A DNA stretch of 64,000 nucleotides, taken from Pseudomonadota bacterium. Its GTDB lineage: Bacteria; Pseudomonadota; Gammaproteobacteria; Steroidobacterales; Steroidobacteraceae. The stretch is taken from NCBI GenBank assembly GCA_018241425.1, contig JAFEDU010000001.1:496001-560000 (forward strand), in the 5' to 3' direction. The notes beneath the pieces are model-generated. The model searched no databases, was not told the DNA's origin, and was given only the letters and a program-made list of their open reading frames with translations. The position numbers were made by a program, and so were the translations under genes. Position 1 is the stretch's first letter; each line of letters starts with the position of its first letter. Positions 1 to 7,706 of the stretch are shown here, in pieces.

Positions 1-532
1 CCTGCTCGAGCGCCTGCTCGGACACGAGCTTGCGCGGGATCAGGTCCTCGTCGCGCTTGAGGTCGCGGATGTTCTGCGCGAGCTGCGCCTGGTACTGCGT
101 CAGCAGCGCCTCGGCCGAGTTGGCCTGGGCCTGCGCCTGGGCGAGCGCCGCGCGCTGGGAGGTGTCGTCCAGGCGCGCCAGCACCTGCCCGAGCTTCACG
201 TGGTCGCCCTCCTCGATCAGCACCGCGGTCAGGGTGCCGGTGATCTGCGCCGACACCGTGGCTTCGCGGCGCGCCGTCACGTATCCGGTCGCATCGAGCA
301 CCGAGGCGCTGGCCGCGGCCGCACCCCCGGGCATGGGGCGCGCCGCCACGACGTGCACGGCGAGCGGCCGGGGCCGCAGCACCACGAAGGCCAGGGCCGC
401 GAGCACCGCCACCACCGCGGCGACGATGATCAGCCAGCGATAGCGGCGCGAGGCCGGGACTTCGGGCTCGCGTTCCGTGCGGTCGATCCGCAGCTGCGCG
501 AGGAGCGCTTTGTTGTCGGGTTCCGGGGACAT
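1..532 (-). CDS. HlyD-family periplasmic adaptor of an efflux system (partial, C-terminus outside window)
   Basis: This is the first 177 residues of a membrane fusion protein; the rest lies before base 1. The ATG at 532 opens a frame with a charged N-terminus, one hydrophobic segment at about residues 32-52 acting as a signal anchor, and then the barrel/lipoyl-like part with the typical adaptor text ATGYVTARREATVSAQITG, a short hairpin turn (EEGDHVKLGQVLARLDD) and the start of an Ala/Gln-rich coiled-coil. Such adaptors sit in the periplasm and link an inner membrane pump (RND or MacB-type ABC) to an outer membrane channel. The Gly-rich linker after the anchor and the conserved TGYV element favour a MacA/RND-type adaptor, but the pump gene is not visible. 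It lies downstream of the exported repeat protein on the same strand, separated by a hairpin. Confidence 0.8.
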   Translation of the reverse strand, partial: MSPEPDNKALLAQLRIDRTEREPEVPASRRYRWLIIVAAVVAVLAALAFVVLRPRPLAVHVVAARPMPGGAAAASASVLDATGYVTARREATVSAQITGTLTAVLIEEGDHVKLGQVLARLDDTSQRAALAQAQAQANSAEALLTQYQAQLAQNIRDLKRDEDLIPRKLVSEQALEQ

Positions 533-621
533 CCGGCTTGGGTGGTGCGCGTGCGACGGCGCGCAAGATAACACAGCCCCGCCACCGGCCCGATGACGCT
601 GCGGTTTGTACAGTTCGATAC

Positions 622-642
622 CCCCGCAGGGGCTGTGCGGGG
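622..642 (-). terminator. Hairpin between the TPR protein gene and the efflux adaptor
   Basis: A perfect 7-bp inverted repeat (CCCCGCA at 622-628 and TGCGGGG at 636-642) with a 7-base loop lies 12 bases past the stop of the TPR gene. No T-run follows on the minus strand, so it may be only a weak terminator or an mRNA-stabilising stem. Confidence 0.35.
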
Positions 643-653
643 CGCCGCGGGCC

Positions 654-1430
654 TCAGCCGGCGGTGAGCTTGCCCAGGAGCCGGCGCGCCTCGGCGTAGT
701 CAGGGACGAGGAGCAGCGCGTGCTCGAGGGCGTCGCGGGCGCCGGCACCGTCGCCGTGGTCCATGAGGTCCCGGCCCAGCAGCAGGTAGGCCTCCGCGGC
801 GCCCCAGCCCGGCAGCGGCGTGGGCCCCTCGCGCTCGGCCTCGAACGCGGCGACCGCGCGCTTAAGTTCAGCGAGCGCCCGCTCGTGGATGGGGCCGGCA
901 CCCGCATGCAGGTAATCGGTGAGTGCCTGCGCGAAGAGCGCCCGGGGGTTGCGCGGGGCGAGCCCGAGCGCCCGCGCCGCGTCCCTGGCCGGGCTCGGAC
1001 CGGTGAAGGGTACGTGCAGCCCACCGGCCGGGGTGGCCGCGCATGCGGCGCGCAGCGCGTAGCCTTCGGCGAAATCCGGCTGCGAGCTCAGCACCGGCTC
1101 CAGTTCGCGCACGCACTGCTGCAGGTAGTCGCCCACCGAGGGGCCCTTGCCGGTGCCCTGCCGCGGCGCGAGCTGGGCCTCGCGCCAGGCCGCGAGCGCC
1201 GAGAAGTAGGCGCGCAGGCGGTCGTGCGACTCGCTCTGGGCAAGCGCTGCGACGACCGACTTCAGCGCCCGCACATCCTCGGTGTAGAACGCGTACTGGA
1301 TGCGGGCCTCGTAGTCGCGCCACTCGGTGTCGTCGGCCGTGGCGGCCGCGCAGGCGAGTGCCAGGGCCAGCGCCACCAGGACCCCGCGCGATCCGCGAAT
1401 CGAGCTGCGGCGCGGCACGTGCTTCTCCAT
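654..1430 (-). CDS. Exported TPR-like hypothetical protein
   Basis: A 258-residue protein with an Arg-rich N-terminus, a hydrophobic stretch and an Ala-x-Ala signal peptidase site (about residue 38), so probably periplasmic. The mature part is Ala/Leu-rich and helical, with TPR-like signatures near the C-terminus (an AYLLLGRDLMDHGDGAGARD stretch followed by EHALLLVPDYAEARRLLGKL). I do not recognise a named family. An upstream in-frame start at 1448 would add six residues (MALFYR); 1430 is preferred because it gives a more typical signal peptide. The gene is divergent from tatD; with the longer start the two coding regions would touch at base 1448. It is followed on the same strand by the efflux adaptor, so a role in the same envelope process is possible but unproven. 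Confidence 0.6.
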   Translation of the reverse strand: MEKHVPRRSSIRGSRGVLVALALALACAAATADDTEWRDYEARIQYAFYTEDVRALKSVVAALAQSESHDRLRAYFSALAAWREAQLAPRQGTGKGPSVGDYLQQCVRELEPVLSSQPDFAEGYALRAACAATPAGGLHVPFTGPSPARDAARALGLAPRNPRALFAQALTDYLHAGAGPIHERALAELKRAVAAFEAEREGPTPLPGWGAAEAYLLLGRDLMDHGDGAGARDALEHALLLVPDYAEARRLLGKLTAG

Positions 1431-1434
1431 CCGG

Positions 1435-1440
1435 TAAAAT
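1435..1440 (+). promoter_or_regulatory. -10-like box just before tatD
   Basis: TAAAAT ends 7 bases before the tatD ATG, with no Shine-Dalgarno between. If used, the transcript would be leaderless. No convincing -35 is seen. Confidence 0.3.
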
Positions 1441-1447
1441 AGGGCCA

Positions 1448-2281
1448 ATGCCCACGGACCATAACACAGCCGGGCGCGACGGCACCGCCGCGGCGCTCAT
1501 CGACATCGGCATCAACCTGACCCACGACAGCTACGATGCGGACCGCGACGCCGTCATCGCTCGTGCGCAGGCGGCGGGCGTCGTCCAGATGCTGGTGACC
1601 GGCGCCACGCTCGAGGGCAGCGTGCAAGCCGTCGGCTACGCGCGCGCGCACCCCGCGGTCCTGTACGCCACCGCCGGCGTGCATCCGCACCACGCCACCG
1701 AGCTCACCGAGGCCCGGGTCGGGGAGCTGCGTGACCTTGCACGCGCGCGCGAGGTCGTGGCCGTCGGTGAGTGCGGGCTCGACTACTTCCGCGACTATTC
1801 GCCGCGGGCTGCCCAGCAGGCGGCCTTCCACCGCCAGCTTGCGCTGGCGCGGGAACTGGGTAAGCCCGTGTTCCTGCACCAGCGCGAGGCCCACGAGGAT
1901 TTCGTGTCCATCCTGCGCGAGCACGGCGCTGCGTGGCGCGGCGTTGCCCACTGCTTCACCGGGACGGCGGAGCAGCTCGAGGACTACCTGTCCCTCGGCC
2001 TTGCAATCGGGATCACCGGCTGGATCAACGACGAGCGCCGCGGCGCGCACCTTCTGGAACTGGTGCCGCGGATTCCCGCCGCAGCGCTGCTGCTGGAGAC
2101 CGACGGGCCCTACCTGCTGCCGCGGGACCTGGTCCCGAAGCCTGCATCGCGCCGCAACGAACCGGCGTATCTTCCGCACGTGGCCCGCACGGTGGCACGG
2201 GCCCGCAACGAATCGCTCGAGGCGCTGGCCCGCTCCAGCACCGCGGCGGCGCGGCGCCTCTTCGGGCTCGCCGCGCCATAG
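1448..2281 (+). CDS. tatD: TatD-family metal-dependent DNase
   Basis: A 277-residue TIM-barrel metallohydrolase of the TatD family (3'-5' exonuclease active on single-stranded DNA, linked to DNA repair; cytoplasmic). Visible family signatures are DIGINLTHDSYD near the start (TatD text is DIGVNLT), VGECGLDYFRD in the middle with the metal-binding Glu, FLHQREAHEDF, AHCFTGT, and LLLETDGPYLLPRDL near the C-terminus. The family is about 260 residues, so the first 17 residues before the barrel strand (MPTDHNTAGRDGTAAAL) are a modest extension. The ATG at 1448 is chosen because it sits next to a -10-like box; further upstream the frame runs into the divergent gene. It appears to be a single-gene unit, followed by an AT-rich promoter region for the peptidase. 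Confidence 0.9.
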   Translation: MPTDHNTAGRDGTAAALIDIGINLTHDSYDADRDAVIARAQAAGVVQMLVTGATLEGSVQAVGYARAHPAVLYATAGVHPHHATELTEARVGELRDLARAREVVAVGECGLDYFRDYSPRAAQQAAFHRQLALARELGKPVFLHQREAHEDFVSILREHGAAWRGVAHCFTGTAEQLEDYLSLGLAIGITGWINDERRGAHLLELVPRIPAAALLLETDGPYLLPRDLVPKPASRRNEPAYLPHVARTVARARNESLEALARSSTAAARRLFGLAAP

Positions 2282-2289
2282 GTTATAAT
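2261..2289 (+). promoter_or_regulatory. AT-rich promoter for the M20 peptidase
   Basis: The only clearly AT-rich spacer in this part of the window lies at 2282-2334. It contains a perfect TATAAT at 2284-2289, 45 bases before the ATG, with a weak TTCGGG 17 bases upstream at 2261-2266. Alternative elements in the same spacer are TTGACT at 2289-2294 and TATAAA at 2321-2326. Confidence 0.4.
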
Positions 2290-2334
2290 TGACTTGATAT
2301 AGTGTTCTTAATTTATTGTTTATAAACGGATAAT

Positions 2335-3756
2335 ATGAGCCTAGACACCCAAGAGCTGCAGCGCGCGATCAACCACACCTGGGACGACTCCATCACGCCG
2401 CGGCTCGTCGACTACGTGCGCATCCCCAACAAGTCCCCGATGTTCGACCCGAAGTGGGAAGAACACGGCTACATGGAGAAGGCGATCACGCTCATGGCGG
2501 ACTGGTGCCGCGCGCAGCCCCTGCCGCCCAAGACCCGCATCGAAGTGCGCCGGCTGCCGGGCAAGACCCCGCTGCTCCTGATCGACGTGCCCGGAGAGCT
2601 GCCCGGCACGGTGCTCCTCTACGGGCACTTGGACAAGCAGCCGGAGTTCACCGGCTGGCTCCCGGGCTTGGGCCCGTGGGAACCGGTGATCCGCGACGGC
2701 AAGCTGTACGGCCGCGGCGCGGCGGATGATGGCTACGCGGTCTTCTCCTCGCTCACCGCGATCGTCGCGCTCAAGGCACAGAAGGTGCGCCTGCCGCGCT
2801 GCGTGGTGCTCATCGAGGCCTGCGAGGAGTCCGGCAGCGCCGACCTCCCCTATCACCTGAAGTCCCTCGAGGGGCAGCTCGGCGAACCCTCGCTCGTGGT
2901 ATGCCTGGATGCCGAGTGCGGCAACTACGAACAGGTGTGGTGCACGACCTCCCTGCGCGGGAACCTCGTCGGTACGCTGCGCGTGCGGGTGCTGACCGAA
3001 GGGGTGCACTCCGGCATGGCGACCGGGATCGCGCCCACGCCCTTCCGCATCCTCGAGCAGCTGCTCGCGCGCCTGGAGAACCCGGTGAGCGGCGAGTTGC
3101 TGCTCGATGAGCTGCACGTGCCGCTGCCGGCCGACCGCCGCGCCCAGGCGGTGCATGCCGGGCGGGTGCTCGGCGGGGAGGTCGCCGGCAAGATCCCCTG
3201 GGCCAGGGGCGTGCACGCGCTCTCGAACGACCCGGCGGAACTCATCATCAACAACACCTGGCGCGCGACCCTTGCGGTCACCGGCGCCGAGGGACTGCCG
3301 CCGCTCGCCTCGGCCGGCAACGTGCTGCTGCCGGAAGTCGCCTGCAAGCTGTCGCTGCGGCTGCCGCCCACATGCGACGCCGGGCGCGCGACCCGCGCGG
3401 TGCGCGAAACGCTGGAGCGCGACCCGCCCTACGGGGCCCAGGTGAGCTTCGAGGAAGCCTCCGGGACCGGCGGCTGGAACGCGCCTGAATTCGCACCCTG
3501 GCTCGAGAAGTCGATCACCGCCGCCTCGCGCGCCATCTATAGCCGCGATGCGGTGAACATCGGCTGCGGCGGCACGATCCCGTTCATGGGCATGCTCGGG
3601 GCACAGTTTCCCAAGACGCAGTTCTTCATCACCGGGGTGCTGGGACCGCACGCGAATGCGCACGGCCCGAACGAGTTCCTGCACCTGGAGTACGCGAAGA
3701 AGCTGACGGCCTGCGTCTCGCTGGTGCTGGCCGACCACGCGAAGACGGTCGGGTGA
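2335..3756 (+). CDS. M20-family metallopeptidase (dipeptidase / carboxypeptidase type)
   Basis: A 473-residue dinuclear zinc peptidase. The metal ligands of the M20 family are visible: YGHLDKQPEF with the His-x-Asp pair at about residues 99-101, GRGAADDGYA with the bridging Asp near residue 131, and EACEESGS with the catalytic Glu and metal-binding Glu. A dimerisation (lid) domain follows, starting around VRVLTEGVHSG, and the last His ligand is probably in GPHANAHGPNE. Long M20 enzymes with this text hydrolyse dipeptides or N-acyl amino acids in the cytoplasm; substrate cannot be read from sequence. No signal peptide. The ATG at 2335 has only a weak ribosome-binding site but follows an AT-rich promoter. 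It is a single-gene unit; a perfect inverted repeat follows at 3809-3841. Confidence 0.85.
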   Translation: MSLDTQELQRAINHTWDDSITPRLVDYVRIPNKSPMFDPKWEEHGYMEKAITLMADWCRAQPLPPKTRIEVRRLPGKTPLLLIDVPGELPGTVLLYGHLDKQPEFTGWLPGLGPWEPVIRDGKLYGRGAADDGYAVFSSLTAIVALKAQKVRLPRCVVLIEACEESGSADLPYHLKSLEGQLGEPSLVVCLDAECGNYEQVWCTTSLRGNLVGTLRVRVLTEGVHSGMATGIAPTPFRILEQLLARLENPVSGELLLDELHVPLPADRRAQAVHAGRVLGGEVAGKIPWARGVHALSNDPAELIINNTWRATLAVTGAEGLPPLASAGNVLLPEVACKLSLRLPPTCDAGRATRAVRETLERDPPYGAQVSFEEASGTGGWNAPEFAPWLEKSITAASRAIYSRDAVNIGCGGTIPFMGMLGAQFPKTQFFITGVLGPHANAHGPNEFLHLEYAKKLTACVSLVLADHAKTVG

Positions 3757-3808
3757 TGCGTCCCGGGCATCCATGACGAACCCCGTACGCGGCATGCGCG
3801 GGCGCCAC

Positions 3809-3841
3809 CCGGACCCTGCACACAACGCGATTCGGGTCCGG
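3809..3841. repeat. Perfect 8-bp inverted repeat upstream of a two-gene membrane operon
   Basis: CCGGACCC (3809-3816) and GGGTCCGG (3834-3841) are exact reverse complements with a 17-base spacer. It lies between the M20 peptidase stop and the small membrane protein gene. It could be an operator or the stem of a terminator; there is no T-run on either side. Confidence 0.4.
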
Positions 3842-3891
3842 CCATCCTGAGGTGGGGAAAACCGGCGACCGCCAAGCTCCCGCCGTTCAAG

Positions 3892-4308
3892 GTGGCGCTG
3901 GTGAGCGCGGGTGCCGTGTTCGTGGCCGCGACGATCGTGGGGTCGTCCGGCCACAACGTCGTGAGCGGGCACGTCCTGACGCCGCTGGAGATGCTGCCCT
4001 CCGCCCTCATCCTGGCGGCCCTGTTCGCCCCTCTCGCCCTGCTGGGTACGTGGCTCGGGGTGCGCTACGGCGGCCGCCGCGACAATACCTATCGAACCGG
4101 CCTGGTCGTGGCGCTGCTCTACGGGCTGGCCACCTACGTCGTGGATGCCGCGACGTCTCACGAGCAGACGGTGAAGATCCCGTCCCGCGAGGCCGACATC
4201 CTGTTCCTTGAGTCCCTGGCGGCAGGCGTGCTGTGGGGGGTCAGCGCTCCCTGGGCCATCGCATTTCTGTTGTCACGCCTGCGCAGGGAGCGACCGGTCA
4301 ATCCATGA
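3892..4308 (+). CDS. Small membrane protein of unknown function
   Basis: A 138-residue protein with three or four hydrophobic segments (about residues 2-16, 31-55, 65-85 and 105-125) and a basic C-terminal tail (LLSRLRRERPVNP), so an inner membrane protein. I do not recognise a family. The start is uncertain: GTG at 3892 is the first usable start codon, but the frame is open upstream and reads plausibly (KPATAKLPPFK), which would need a CTG at 3847. Its stop codon overlaps the ATG of the next gene as ATGA (4305-4308), so the two are translationally coupled and probably work together. Confidence 0.55.
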   Translation: MALVSAGAVFVAATIVGSSGHNVVSGHVLTPLEMLPSALILAALFAPLALLGTWLGVRYGGRRDNTYRTGLVVALLYGLATYVVDAATSHEQTVKIPSREADILFLESLAAGVLWGVSAPWAIAFLLSRLRRERPVNP

Positions 4309-4829
4309 CGGACGCAGCTGCTGCACCCGCGCCGCCCTTCTTCGCGGTGTCGACCCGGAAGTTCGTCATCCTGAGCTTCGCAACCCTGGGCCTCTATCAG
4401 TTCTACTGGTTCTACGAGAACTGGCGCTGCATCCGCGACCGGGAGGAGCCTGACATCCTGCCGTTCTGGCGTGCGTTCTTCAGTTATTTCTTCATCATCC
4501 CGCTGCTCCTGTGCATCCACGACTATCCGCGCGGGAAAGAGCCCGGCGAAACTCTCCCCGCAGTGCTCCTGGGGGTCGCCTGGATCGTCGTGAACCTGCT
4601 GTGGAAGCTCCCCGAGCCGTACAACCTGGTGACGCTGGGCACGCCCCTGTTCCTCGTCCCGGCACAGCTTGCGGCGCAGAAGGCCAACGACCTGGCAGCC
4701 CCGGGCCACGAGCGCAACGATCGCCTCACGCTCGTCAACTGGGTTTGGATCGTCGTGGGTACTGCCTTCCTGATCCTGGCGATCATCGGCACGTTCGTAC
4801 CCGACCCGGACACCGACACCGTCGTCTGA
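4305..4829 (+). CDS. Membrane protein resembling DUF4234 proteins
   Basis: A 174-residue membrane protein. The N-terminus has a Pro/Ala-rich lead, then TRKFVILSFATLGLYQFYWF, which looks like the start of DUF4234-type proteins (a Thr-Leu-Gly-Leu-Tyr turn followed by Tyr-Trp-Phe). Further hydrophobic segments occur at about residues 55-70, 85-100, 110-120 and 145-165. The function of this family is unknown. The ATG at 4305 is preferred over the longer frame because it forms the ATGA overlap with the preceding membrane protein. The C-terminus ends in an acidic Asp-rich tail (VPDPDTDTVV). It is convergent with the NERD-domain gene, 30 bases away. Confidence 0.6.
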   Translation: MTDAAAAPAPPFFAVSTRKFVILSFATLGLYQFYWFYENWRCIRDREEPDILPFWRAFFSYFFIIPLLLCIHDYPRGKEPGETLPAVLLGVAWIVVNLLWKLPEPYNLVTLGTPLFLVPAQLAAQKANDLAAPGHERNDRLTLVNWVWIVVGTAFLILAIIGTFVPDPDTDTVV

Positions 4830-4859
4830 GCGGGCTCCACGCCCGGCCCCGCATGCGTT

Positions 4860-5453
4860 TTACCGCATGTCCACCATGTAGCTCGGCTTCACGGCGTCCT
4901 TCAGGCGCTGCCAGCCTTCCTTGTACTGCGCCGCGACTTCCGAGGCCTCGAAGTCCTGGGTCGCGAACTCCGGGCGCAGTGCATCGAGCATCACGGTCCA
5001 CTTCGGCAGCCCCTTGGGGAACTTGCCGCGGCGGGTGAAGACGATGCGCCCCTCGACCGGCAGGTCGCCGGTCACCGCCTTGACCGCGGCGATCCGGTCG
5101 TAGAGCGCGCTCTGGGGGTTGGTGAAGGTGAAGCGCTGGGCGCCGTCCATGACGGTCCATTCCGCCATCTGGTCGCCGCCGAAGATGTTGCCCTTGACGT
5201 CGCGCAGGTCGATGACGACCACGCCGCGTACCGTGAGCAGCAGGTAGTCGACGTGGAAGCCGGCGCCCATGCCGTCCGGCACCAGTACGTCCATCAGGTG
5301 CTCGGTGCTGCCGCCGGTGACCGCCGACCGCAGGGCCTTGCGGGCCCGGAACTGGCGGTACCAGCGCCATGCCCACGACAGTCCGAAGCCCACGGCGGCC
5401 GCGGCGGCGATCAGGCCCCACGCCGTCGGGGTCAGCTTGCTCAGCTCGTCCAC
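4860..5453 (-). CDS. Membrane-anchored NERD-domain protein
   Basis: A 197-residue protein with an N-terminal hydrophobic segment (about residues 12-28), a basic stop-transfer (RWYRQFRARK), and then a domain matching the NERD (nuclease-related) pattern: HVDYLLLTVRGVVVIDLRDV followed by KGNIFGGDQ. NERD domains resemble Holliday-junction-type endonuclease folds and are thought to act on DNA or RNA; the acidic residues here (Asp in HVDYLL and IDLRDVKGN) fit, but activity is unproven. The GTG start at 5453 lies one base past the thrC stop, so the gene reads as the fourth cistron of the threonine operon. That arrangement may be read-through and not a functional link. Confidence 0.7.
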   Translation of the reverse strand: MDELSKLTPTAWGLIAAAAAVGFGLSWAWRWYRQFRARKALRSAVTGGSTEHLMDVLVPDGMGAGFHVDYLLLTVRGVVVIDLRDVKGNIFGGDQMAEWTVMDGAQRFTFTNPQSALYDRIAAVKAVTGDLPVEGRIVFTRRGKFPKGLPKWTVMLDALRPEFATQDFEASEVAAQYKEGWQRLKDAVKPSYMVDMR

Positions 5454-5454
5454 G

Positions 5455-6771
5455 TCAGCCGTTCTCCTTCAGGACCGCGCTCAGCGAAGCAAGCTCGGCG
5501 CCGATCTCGGTGCTGTGCGTCGGACGGGCGAACAGCGCCTCGAGACTTGCCGGCACCGGCACCTTGCGCCCGATCAGCGGTTCGACGATCTCCGGGAACT
5601 TCGCCGGGTGCGCCGTCGAGACCAGCACCCAGCGGCCGCCGGCGCGCACCGCTTCGGGCAGCCGCTCCCAGGCCTCGGCCGCGGTCGCCGTGTGCGGGCA
5701 CCACATCTGGCCGTACTGCTCGTAGCCGATGCGGATGCGGGCACAGATCTCCTCGTCGGTCACCGAGCAGGCGGTGACCTGGGTGCGCAGCACCGCCGGG
5801 TCCGGGAACAGCGCGCGCAGGCGCTCCATGTTGCTCGGATTGCCCACGTCCATGGCCGAGGCCAGCGTGGCAACGCTCGGGCGCGGACGCCACTCGCCAC
5901 TCGCGAGATAATCCGGGACCGTGCGGTTGAGGTTGTGGGCGAGCACCACCTCGCCGATCGGCAGCCCCACCTCTCGCGCCCACAGGCAGGCGAGCGCATT
6001 GCCGAGGTTGCCGCTCGGCACGATGAAGGACGCCTTCTCGCCGTGGTGGCGGAACACCTCGAGGCTCGCCGCCGCGTAGTAGGAGCTCTGCGGCAGGAGC
6101 CGCCCGAGGTTGATGCTGTTGGCCGAAGACAGCGAGGTGCGCTCGCGCAGCGCCTCATCGACGAAGGCTTCCTTTACCAGGCGCTGGCAGTCATCGAAGG
6201 TGCCGCGGACCGCGAGCGAGGTCACGTTGTCGCCCCAGCAGGTGAGCTGGCGCTCCTGCGTCGGTGAGACGAGCCCCTTCGGGAAGAGCACCACCACGCG
6301 GATACCCGGTCGGCGATGGAACGCCGCCGCCACCGCCCCGCCGGTGTCCCCGGAGGTCGCCACCAGGATCGTGAGCGGCTTGTCCGAAGGCTCGCGCAGC
6401 CGGCTGAAGGCGCCGGCGAGGAACCGTGCCCCGAAGTCCTTGAAGGCCGCGGTCGGCCCATGGAAGAGCTCCAGGACCGAGAGCCGGTCGTCGGGACTCA
6501 GGCTCACGCGCGGCACCGGAAAGTCGAAGGCCTCCGCCACCAGTTCCGGGAGTTGCGGCGCGAGCCGGTCCCCGGAAATGAAAGCCCCGATCAGCCGCGC
6601 GGCGACAGCCGGCAGGGACTGGCGTCCCGCGAAGTCAGCGCTCGCCAGCTGCGGCCAGCGCGTGGGAATGTAGAGGCCCCCGTCGGGTGCCAGCCCCTGC
6701 AGCAGCGCGGCACTGAAGCTCAAGGGGTCGCCCGCGCCGCGCGAGCTGACGAACCCGGACGTCGCGCTCAC
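5455..6771 (-). CDS. thrC: Threonine synthase
   Basis: A 438-residue PLP enzyme converting O-phospho-L-homoserine to L-threonine, the last step of the pathway, in the cytoplasm. The PLP lysine is K111 in FHGPTAAFKDFGARFL, a hallmark of threonine synthase, and the phosphate-binding text ATSGDTGGAVAAAF and the Gly-rich VPSGNLGNALA follow. Length fits the short bacterial type (E. coli 428). The start is a GTG at 6771 that overlaps the thrB stop as GTGA (6768-6771), so translation is coupled. A much longer open frame extends upstream in the same phase through thrB, but it is a GC-rich shadow. Third gene of the thrABC operon. Confidence 0.95.
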   Translation of the reverse strand: MSATSGFVSSRGAGDPLSFSAALLQGLAPDGGLYIPTRWPQLASADFAGRQSLPAVAARLIGAFISGDRLAPQLPELVAEAFDFPVPRVSLSPDDRLSVLELFHGPTAAFKDFGARFLAGAFSRLREPSDKPLTILVATSGDTGGAVAAAFHRRPGIRVVVLFPKGLVSPTQERQLTCWGDNVTSLAVRGTFDDCQRLVKEAFVDEALRERTSLSSANSINLGRLLPQSSYYAAASLEVFRHHGEKASFIVPSGNLGNALACLWAREVGLPIGEVVLAHNLNRTVPDYLASGEWRPRPSVATLASAMDVGNPSNMERLRALFPDPAVLRTQVTACSVTDEEICARIRIGYEQYGQMWCPHTATAAEAWERLPEAVRAGGRWVLVSTAHPAKFPEIVEPLIGRKVPVPASLEALFARPTHSTEIGAELASLSAVLKENG

Positions 6772-7706
6772 GGGAGCACCCGGGCGCCCTGGCCACCGAC
6801 CTCGAAGCTCCAGGCATCGGTCTTGAGGCTCTGGCGCGCGAACTCGCGCTGCATGGCGGCCTGCACCGCCGGGGCCGACGCGGCGGTGGTCCAGGCGAAC
6901 ATCGAAGGACCGGCACCGGAAATCGAGCAGCCAAGGGCCCCGGCCTCGAGCGCGCCGCGGCGCACGTCCTGGAAACCCGGGATCAGCGCCTGCCGCTGCG
7001 GCTCGATCACGACGTCCTCGAGCGAGGCGCGGATCATGTCGAGGTCGCTCGTGTAGCAGCCGGAGATGAACCCGGCGAGGTTGGCCGTCTGCCAGACGAA
7101 ATCGGACAGGTTCACCTCGCGCTTGAGGATGGCGCGGGCCTTGGCGGTGGCGAGGAACATGTGCGGGTGCACCACCACCGCGCGGATCTCCGGCGGCACC
7201 GGGATCTGCTTGACCCGCGGGTGATCGATGCCGACCGTCAGCACCAGCCCGCCGAAGAGCGAGGGCGCGATGTTGTCCACGTGCCGGCCGCCGCTGGCGA
7301 CCGCCTCGCCGGCCATGGCGAAGCTCAGGAGCTCGAGCGGCGCGCACGGCCGCTCGAGCAGCGCATTGGCGGCCACGACCGCCCCGACGGCGGAGGCCGC
7401 CGAGCCGCCCAGGCCCGAACCCAGGGGGATCCCCTTCTCGATCTCGACCACGAAGCCGAAGTCCGGCCGCACCGCCTCGGCCATCGCCAGCAGCGCGCGC
7501 CCCGCGGTGTTGTCCCTGGCCTCGTGCGAGATGTCGACGACGACGCCCGAAATCCCACGGATCTCCACGCCCGGGGAGCCGCGGCGGCTGACGGTGATCG
7601 TGTCGCCGATCGCGCCGATCGCGAAACCCAGGATGTCGAACCCGATGGCGACGTTGCCGACCGAGGCCGGCGCAAAGGCGCTCGCGCGCTCGCGGCCGCC
7701 GCTCAC
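6768..7706 (-). CDS. thrB: Homoserine kinase
   Basis: A 312-residue GHMP-family kinase that phosphorylates L-homoserine with ATP in threonine synthesis. Motif 1 (SVGNVAIGFDILGFA) is near the N-terminus, the ATP-binding motif 2 is PLGSGLGGSAASAVGA at about residues 96-111, and the C-terminal motif 3 is SISGAGPSMFAW. Length matches the family (E. coli 310). It starts at GTG 7706, overlapping the thrA stop as GTGA (7703-7706), and its own stop overlaps thrC in the same way. Gene order thrA-thrB-thrC is that of gammaproteobacteria. Confidence 0.95.
   Translation of the reverse strand: MSGGRERASAFAPASVGNVAIGFDILGFAIGAIGDTITVSRRGSPGVEIRGISGVVVDISHEARDNTAGRALLAMAEAVRPDFGFVVEIEKGIPLGSGLGGSAASAVGAVVAANALLERPCAPLELLSFAMAGEAVASGGRHVDNIAPSLFGGLVLTVGIDHPRVKQIPVPPEIRAVVVHPHMFLATAKARAILKREVNLSDFVWQTANLAGFISGCYTSDLDMIRASLEDVVIEPQRQALIPGFQDVRRGALEAGALGCSISGAGPSMFAWTTAASAPAVQAAMQREFARQSLKTDAWSFEVGGQGARVLP

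Noticed and set aside
2341..4161. 606-codon open frame antisense to the M20 peptidase
   Set aside because: It mirrors a well-supported gene in GC-rich sequence, has an Arg/His/Gly-rich composition and no family features.
5455..7347. 630-codon version of thrC
   Set aside because: Threonine synthase begins at the GTG 6771; the extra part is thrB in another phase.
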